A stretch of 16,506 nucleotides of DNA, taken from the NCBI GenBank assembly GCA_023412845.1, contig JAEZRH010000179.1, forward strand, positions 1 to 16,506. The letters are read 5' to 3'. Numbering within the stretch: the first letter of the stretch is position 1; each line of letters starts with the position of its first letter. The notes under the pieces were generated by a model that searched no databases, was not told the DNA's origin, and saw only the letters and a program-made list of their open reading frames with translations. Both the position numbers and the translations under genes were made by a program. Shown one piece after another: positions 13,875 through 16,506 of this stretch. Source of the DNA: Bacillota bacterium. Its GTDB lineage: Bacteria; Bacillota; Clostridia; Oscillospirales; Acutalibacteraceae.

Positions 13875-14834
13875 ATGAATCAAAAAGTTCTTGTGGCTTC
13901 GACAAATTTCTCCAAGTATTGTATGGAGGCAAAACAGCTGCTGGAAAGCAGCGGGTTCGACATCGTGGAAAACACGCTGGGGCGTCCGCTGGCTTTCGAA
14001 GACCTTGCCCCGCTCGTACCGGACATTTTCGGCGTGATCGCCGGCGTGGACGTCTGGAACGAAGAACTTTTCCGCCTTGCCCCCGGCCTGCGGGTCCTGA
14101 CCCGGTTCGGCGTCGGTTTTGACAACTTCGATCTTGTGGCCGCGAAGCGGCACGGGATCCAAGCCTGCAACGCGCGGGCGATGAACGCGAATTCCGTGGC
14201 GGAATCGGCCGTCGCCATGATCCTCAACGCCATGAAGAGCATTCCGCACCTGACGGATTCACTGCGCGAAGGCGAGTGGGAGCGTTTCGTCGGCCAGGAG
14301 CTCACCGGAAAAACCGTGGGGCTGCTGGGCTTCGGGGCGATCGGTCAGCGGGTGGCCAAAATGCTCCAGGGCTTCGACGTGCAGCTTTATGCCTACGATA
14401 AATATCCGAGCAGGGACACGGCGGAGCAATACCGCGTGACCTTGACGGATGCCGGGACCCTGCTGAAGACGTCGGACGTTGTCAGCATGCACCTCCCGAG
14501 CCTGCCGGAAACACGCCATTTCATGAACCGTGAGACGTTCGGCCTCATGAAGGACGGCTCCTATTTCGTCAACACGGCAAGGGGAGCCGTCGTAGACGAG
14601 GCGGCCCTGCTGGAAGCGGTCAAGTCCGGAAAACTCCGCGGTGTCTCGCTCGACGTATACGAGGAAGAACCCGCAAAAGCCTCCAATCCGCTTTTCCATC
14701 TCCCGAACGTGTTCTGCACCCCGCATATCGCCGCCGAGACGACGGAAACGTATCGACGCATCAGCCTTTGCTGCGCGCGGCAGATCATCGCCGTCGCGAA
14801 CGGGCAGACCCCCGATTCGCTCCTGAACCCCTGA
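13875..14834 (+). CDS. D-isomer-specific 2-hydroxyacid dehydrogenase
   Basis: 319 residues of the D-3-phosphoglycerate/glyoxylate-reductase family. NAD-binding GLLGFGAIGQ (149-158), with D175 at the end of the following strand favouring NAD. Catalytic residues: R236 in NTARGAVVDE, E264 or E265 in DVYEEEP, H284 in TPHIAAET. There is no C-terminal ACT domain, so this is not a full-length regulatory SerA. Start: ATG 13875 with AAAGGTGAT about 9 nt upstream; a TTG at 13869 is too close to that site. It follows the dehydratase by 68 nt and is the last gene before an intrinsic terminator. Likely role: reducing or oxidising a 2-keto/2-hydroxy acid in the pathway (glyoxylate, hydroxypyruvate or a sugar-acid intermediate); specificity unknown. 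Confidence 0.9.
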   Translation: MNQKVLVASTNFSKYCMEAKQLLESSGFDIVENTLGRPLAFEDLAPLVPDIFGVIAGVDVWNEELFRLAPGLRVLTRFGVGFDNFDLVAAKRHGIQACNARAMNANSVAESAVAMILNAMKSIPHLTDSLREGEWERFVGQELTGKTVGLLGFGAIGQRVAKMLQGFDVQLYAYDKYPSRDTAEQYRVTLTDAGTLLKTSDVVSMHLPSLPETRHFMNRETFGLMKDGSYFVNTARGAVVDEAALLEAVKSGKLRGVSLDVYEEEPAKASNPLFHLPNVFCTPHIAAETTETYRRISLCCARQIIAVANGQTPDSLLNP

Positions 14835-14848
14835 CAGGTTCAGGCAGA

Positions 14849-14870
14849 CTGGGCCTACGCGCAGGCCCAG
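14849..14870 (+). repeat. Perfect 8-bp hairpin after the hydroxyacid dehydrogenase
   Basis: CTGGGCCT (14849-14856) and AGGCCCAG (14863-14870) around ACGCGC. There is no U-run, so it is probably an mRNA 3'-end or stability element ahead of the true terminator at 14905. Confidence 0.55.
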
Positions 14871-14904
14871 CCGCCGGGCGCATGAAAATTTCGGCGGCTC
14901 GTAC

Positions 14905-14939
14905 CGGCGGGAGAGTGAAAGACACCCCCGCCGCTTTTT
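14905..14939 (+). terminator. Rho-independent terminator of the transport operon
   Basis: Stem CGGCGGG (14905-14911) with CCCGCCG (14927-14933), 15-nt loop, then C and a TTTTT run at 14935-14939. It separates the sugar operon from the Rrf2 unit. Confidence 0.65.
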
Positions 14940-15006
14940 CTGCCCGCACTTCTGCCCGGCGCATGAGCCCGGCCGGAACCGCCAGAAGAGAAATTTACGA
15001 TAATAC

Positions 15007-15035
15007 TTGACAAACTATATCCACAATAGTATATT
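15007..15035 (+). promoter_or_regulatory. Sigma-A promoter of the Rrf2 gene with an internal dyad
   Basis: TTGACA at 15007-15012, 17-nt spacer, TATATT at 15030-15035. An inverted repeat ACTAT (15014-15018) / ATAGT (15026-15030) fills the spacer, a likely place for autorepression by the Rrf2 protein. Predicted start near 15042. Confidence 0.75.
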
Positions 15036-15074
15036 TTCATTGGAGATAAGTTCCAAAAGATCGGAGGAAGGGCC

Positions 15075-15515
15075 TTGCTGATCACACGGGAGACAGACTA
15101 CGCTCTGAGGGTCCTGCGCGCGCTGGCGGACGGCGGAATGATGACGGCGGCGGAAATCTGCCGCAAAGAGCTGCTGCCCCAGCAGTTTGTATATAAAATC
15201 CTAAAAAAGCTGGAACGTGCAGGTCTTGTCGGGATTCGGCGCGGAGCAGAGGGCGGCTGCCGCCTGTGCAGGGATTTGAAGCAGGTGAGCCTTTACGACC
15301 TGACGGTGGTCATGGGGGAGGACAGGGCTGTCAGCGCTTGTATGCAGCCCGGTTTCCGCTGCGCATGGAGGGAGAGTCACAGCGCCCAGTGCAACGTACA
15401 CCGGCAGCTGGCGGAGATCCAACGTGCGCTGGACGGCGAGCTGCGTTCGCGCAGCCTGTACCGGATGCTGTTCGGCGGGGACGGGGAGCATTCCGGGGGA
15501 GCGCCGTCCCCGTGA
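15075..15515 (+). CDS. Rrf2-family transcriptional regulator (probable Fe-S sensor)
   Basis: 146 residues. N-terminal LITRETDYALRVLRAL and the winged helix with QQFVYKILKKLERAGLV are typical of Rrf2/IscR/NsrR proteins. Three cysteines C89, C96 and C106 lie where IscR and NsrR bind a cluster, but with spacing C-x6-C-x9-C; the H104-adjacent SHSAQCNVH segment follows the usual C..H ending. Extra cysteines at 29, 62 and 65 are not family ligands. Start is TTG 15075 with GGAGG 7 nt upstream, giving the common MLITRETDYA N-terminus. It is probably a redox, NO or cysteine-responsive repressor. It may be co-transcribed with the acyl-CoA dehydrogenase 87 nt downstream, and the dyad in its promoter suggests autoregulation. 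Confidence 0.9.
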   Translation: MLITRETDYALRVLRALADGGMMTAAEICRKELLPQQFVYKILKKLERAGLVGIRRGAEGGCRLCRDLKQVSLYDLTVVMGEDRAVSACMQPGFRCAWRESHSAQCNVHRQLAEIQRALDGELRSRSLYRMLFGGDGEHSGGAPSP

Positions 15516-15556
15516 AACCGGCGCGGGCGTAAAAGTCCCCGAAAAACACCGGGCCC

Positions 15557-15587
15557 CACACGTGAATTGTGTGCCGAGGCACTCGGC
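15557..15587 (+). repeat. Two tandem hairpins upstream of the acyl-CoA dehydrogenase
   Basis: CACAC/GTGTG (15557-15561, 15569-15573) is followed directly by GCCGAG/CTCGGC (15573-15578, 15582-15587). The GGAGG ribosome binding site starts at 15591, only 3 nt later. No U-run follows; a translational or processing role is possible. Confidence 0.5.
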
Positions 15588-15602
15588 CAAGGAGGAAGCT
15601 GT

Positions 15603-16506
15603 ATGCAGTACCAAACGCAAGAAGAGCAGGAAGAGCTGCGGGCGAAGGTCCGTGAATTCGCGGAAAAAGAGGTGAAACCCCTCGCTTTCCTGCTGGACAA
15701 GGAAGACCGCTTTCCGGATGAGATCGTCGGGGAAATGGGCAAGCTGGGCCTGATGGGCCTCCCGTACCCCAGAAAGTACGGCGGTGCCGGGCTTGACGCG
15801 GTCAGCTACGCCATTGCCGTGGAAGAGCTGTCACGGGTGGACGCGGGCACGGGCACGATCCTTTCCGCCCATACGTCGCTGGGTTCCTGGCCGATCTTCG
15901 CCTACGGCACGGAGGAGCAGAAGCAGAAATATCTTGTCCTGCTGGCGAAGGGCGAAAAGCTCGGCGCTTTCGGCCTGACGGAGCAGAACGCCGGCAGCGA
16001 CGCGGGCGGCACGGAGACGACCGCCGAGCCGGAGGAAGACCATTACATACTCAACGGCGGAAAGATCTTCATCACGAACGCCGACAAGGCGGATATCTAC
16101 ATCGTGTTCGCGGTGACCACGCCGGGCGCCGGCACGCATGGGATCAGCGCCTTTATCGTGGAAAAGGGCTGGGAGGGCTTCACCTTCGGCGACCATTACG
16201 ACAAGATGGGCATCCGCTCTTCTTCCACGGCGGAGCTGATCTTCAACGACGTGAAGGTCCCGAAGGAGAACCTGCTGGGCGAGAAGGGCCAGGGGTTTAA
16301 GATCGCCATGTCCACGCTGGACGGCGGCAGGATCGGAATCGCGGCGCAGGCGCTCGGCATTGCGCAGGGCGCGTATGAAAGCGCGCTCGAATACGCCAAG
16401 GAGCGCGTCCAGTTCGGCAGGCCCATCGCCCACCAGCAGAGCATCGCGTTCAAGCTGGCGGATATGGCCACAAAGCTCCGTGCCTCCCGCTTCCTGGTGT
16501 ACAGCG
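15603..16506 (+). CDS. Acyl-CoA dehydrogenase (butyryl-CoA-dehydrogenase-like), 3' end cut
   Basis: Starts at ATG 15603 with GGAGG 7 nt upstream and stays open to the window edge (301 codons visible of a family length near 380). FAD-dependent alpha,beta-dehydrogenation of acyl-CoA, in anaerobes often run as crotonyl-CoA reduction with EtfAB. Visible: N-terminal helical domain; FGLTEQNAGSD (123-133), the first acyl-CoA dehydrogenase signature; FITNADKAD; the beta domain GISAFIVEKG; KMGIRSSST; and the start of the C-terminal helical domain with ERVQFGRPI. The catalytic glutamate lies beyond the window, so chain-length class cannot be fixed. Gene order Rrf2-acyl-CoA dehydrogenase suggests energy metabolism separate from the sugar locus; bcd would be a tentative symbol, not assigned. 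Confidence 0.9.
   Translation, partial: MQYQTQEEQEELRAKVREFAEKEVKPLAFLLDKEDRFPDEIVGEMGKLGLMGLPYPRKYGGAGLDAVSYAIAVEELSRVDAGTGTILSAHTSLGSWPIFAYGTEEQKQKYLVLLAKGEKLGAFGLTEQNAGSDAGGTETTAEPEEDHYILNGGKIFITNADKADIYIVFAVTTPGAGTHGISAFIVEKGWEGFTFGDHYDKMGIRSSSTAELIFNDVKVPKENLLGEKGQGFKIAMSTLDGGRIGIAAQALGIAQGAYESALEYAKERVQFGRPIAHQQSIAFKLADMATKLRASRFLVYS

Noticed and set aside
1..16506. CRISPR arrays, tRNA or rRNA genes, insertion sequences, phage or defence genes
   Set aside because: No repeat-spacer pattern, cloverleaf, transposase or phage/defence protein was seen on either strand.

Overview
The window looks like a chromosomal segment from a Gram-positive anaerobe, probably a fairly GC-rich member of the Clostridia (Oscillospiraceae/Ruminococcaceae-like). 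The evidence is strong GGAGG-type ribosome binding sites, two TTG starts, AT-rich sigma-A promoters between GC-rich genes, a lipoprotein-anchored sugar-binding protein, a CUT1 sugar transporter without its own ATPase, LacI-family operators of the TG...CG...CA type, and a butyryl-CoA-dehydrogenase-like gene. The genus assignment is inference only.

Layout: (1) 1-4732, minus strand, is a catabolic operon. In transcription order it encodes a DapA/NanA-superfamily 2-keto acid aldolase, a ribokinase-family kinase, a SIS-domain phosphosugar isomerase, a FucU/RbsD-type mutarotase, DhaK, and DhaL (cut by the window edge). (2) 4906-5940, minus strand, is a LacI-family regulator. (3) 5941-6360 is an AT-rich divergent control region with several dyads. 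(4) 6361-7392, plus strand, is a zinc-dependent polyol/sugar-acid dehydrogenase. It is convergent with a second LacI-family regulator at 7404-8438 on the minus strand. (5) 8439-8948 is a second divergent control region. (6) 8949-14834, plus strand, is a transport and catabolic operon: sugar-binding lipoprotein, two permeases, an IlvD/Edd-family dehydratase, and a D-2-hydroxyacid dehydrogenase, closed by an intrinsic terminator at 14905-14939. (7) 15075-16506 is a separate unit, an Rrf2-family regulator followed by the start of an acyl-CoA dehydrogenase.

How the parts fit (inference): the transporter imports a sugar, polyol or sugar acid. The Zn dehydrogenase oxidises it, the dehydratase turns an aldonate into a 2-keto-3-deoxy acid, and the aldolase splits that into pyruvate plus a short hydroxyaldehyde. 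The DhaK/DhaL pair could phosphorylate the resulting C3/C4 carbonyl compound, while mutarotase, ribokinase-type kinase and SIS isomerase serve a phosphorylative branch. DhaK and DhaL both depart from the canonical dihydroxyacetone-kinase motifs, so the true substrate may be a tetrulose or another ketose. No ABC ATPase or DhaM is visible. Two operons share a near-identical 18-base operator (TGATAWCGTWTACATACC at 4816 and 8797), and a related site lies just downstream of the dehydrogenase promoter, so the three units probably form one local regulon. The combination of enzymes is the most noteworthy feature of the window; I do not recognise it as a named pathway.
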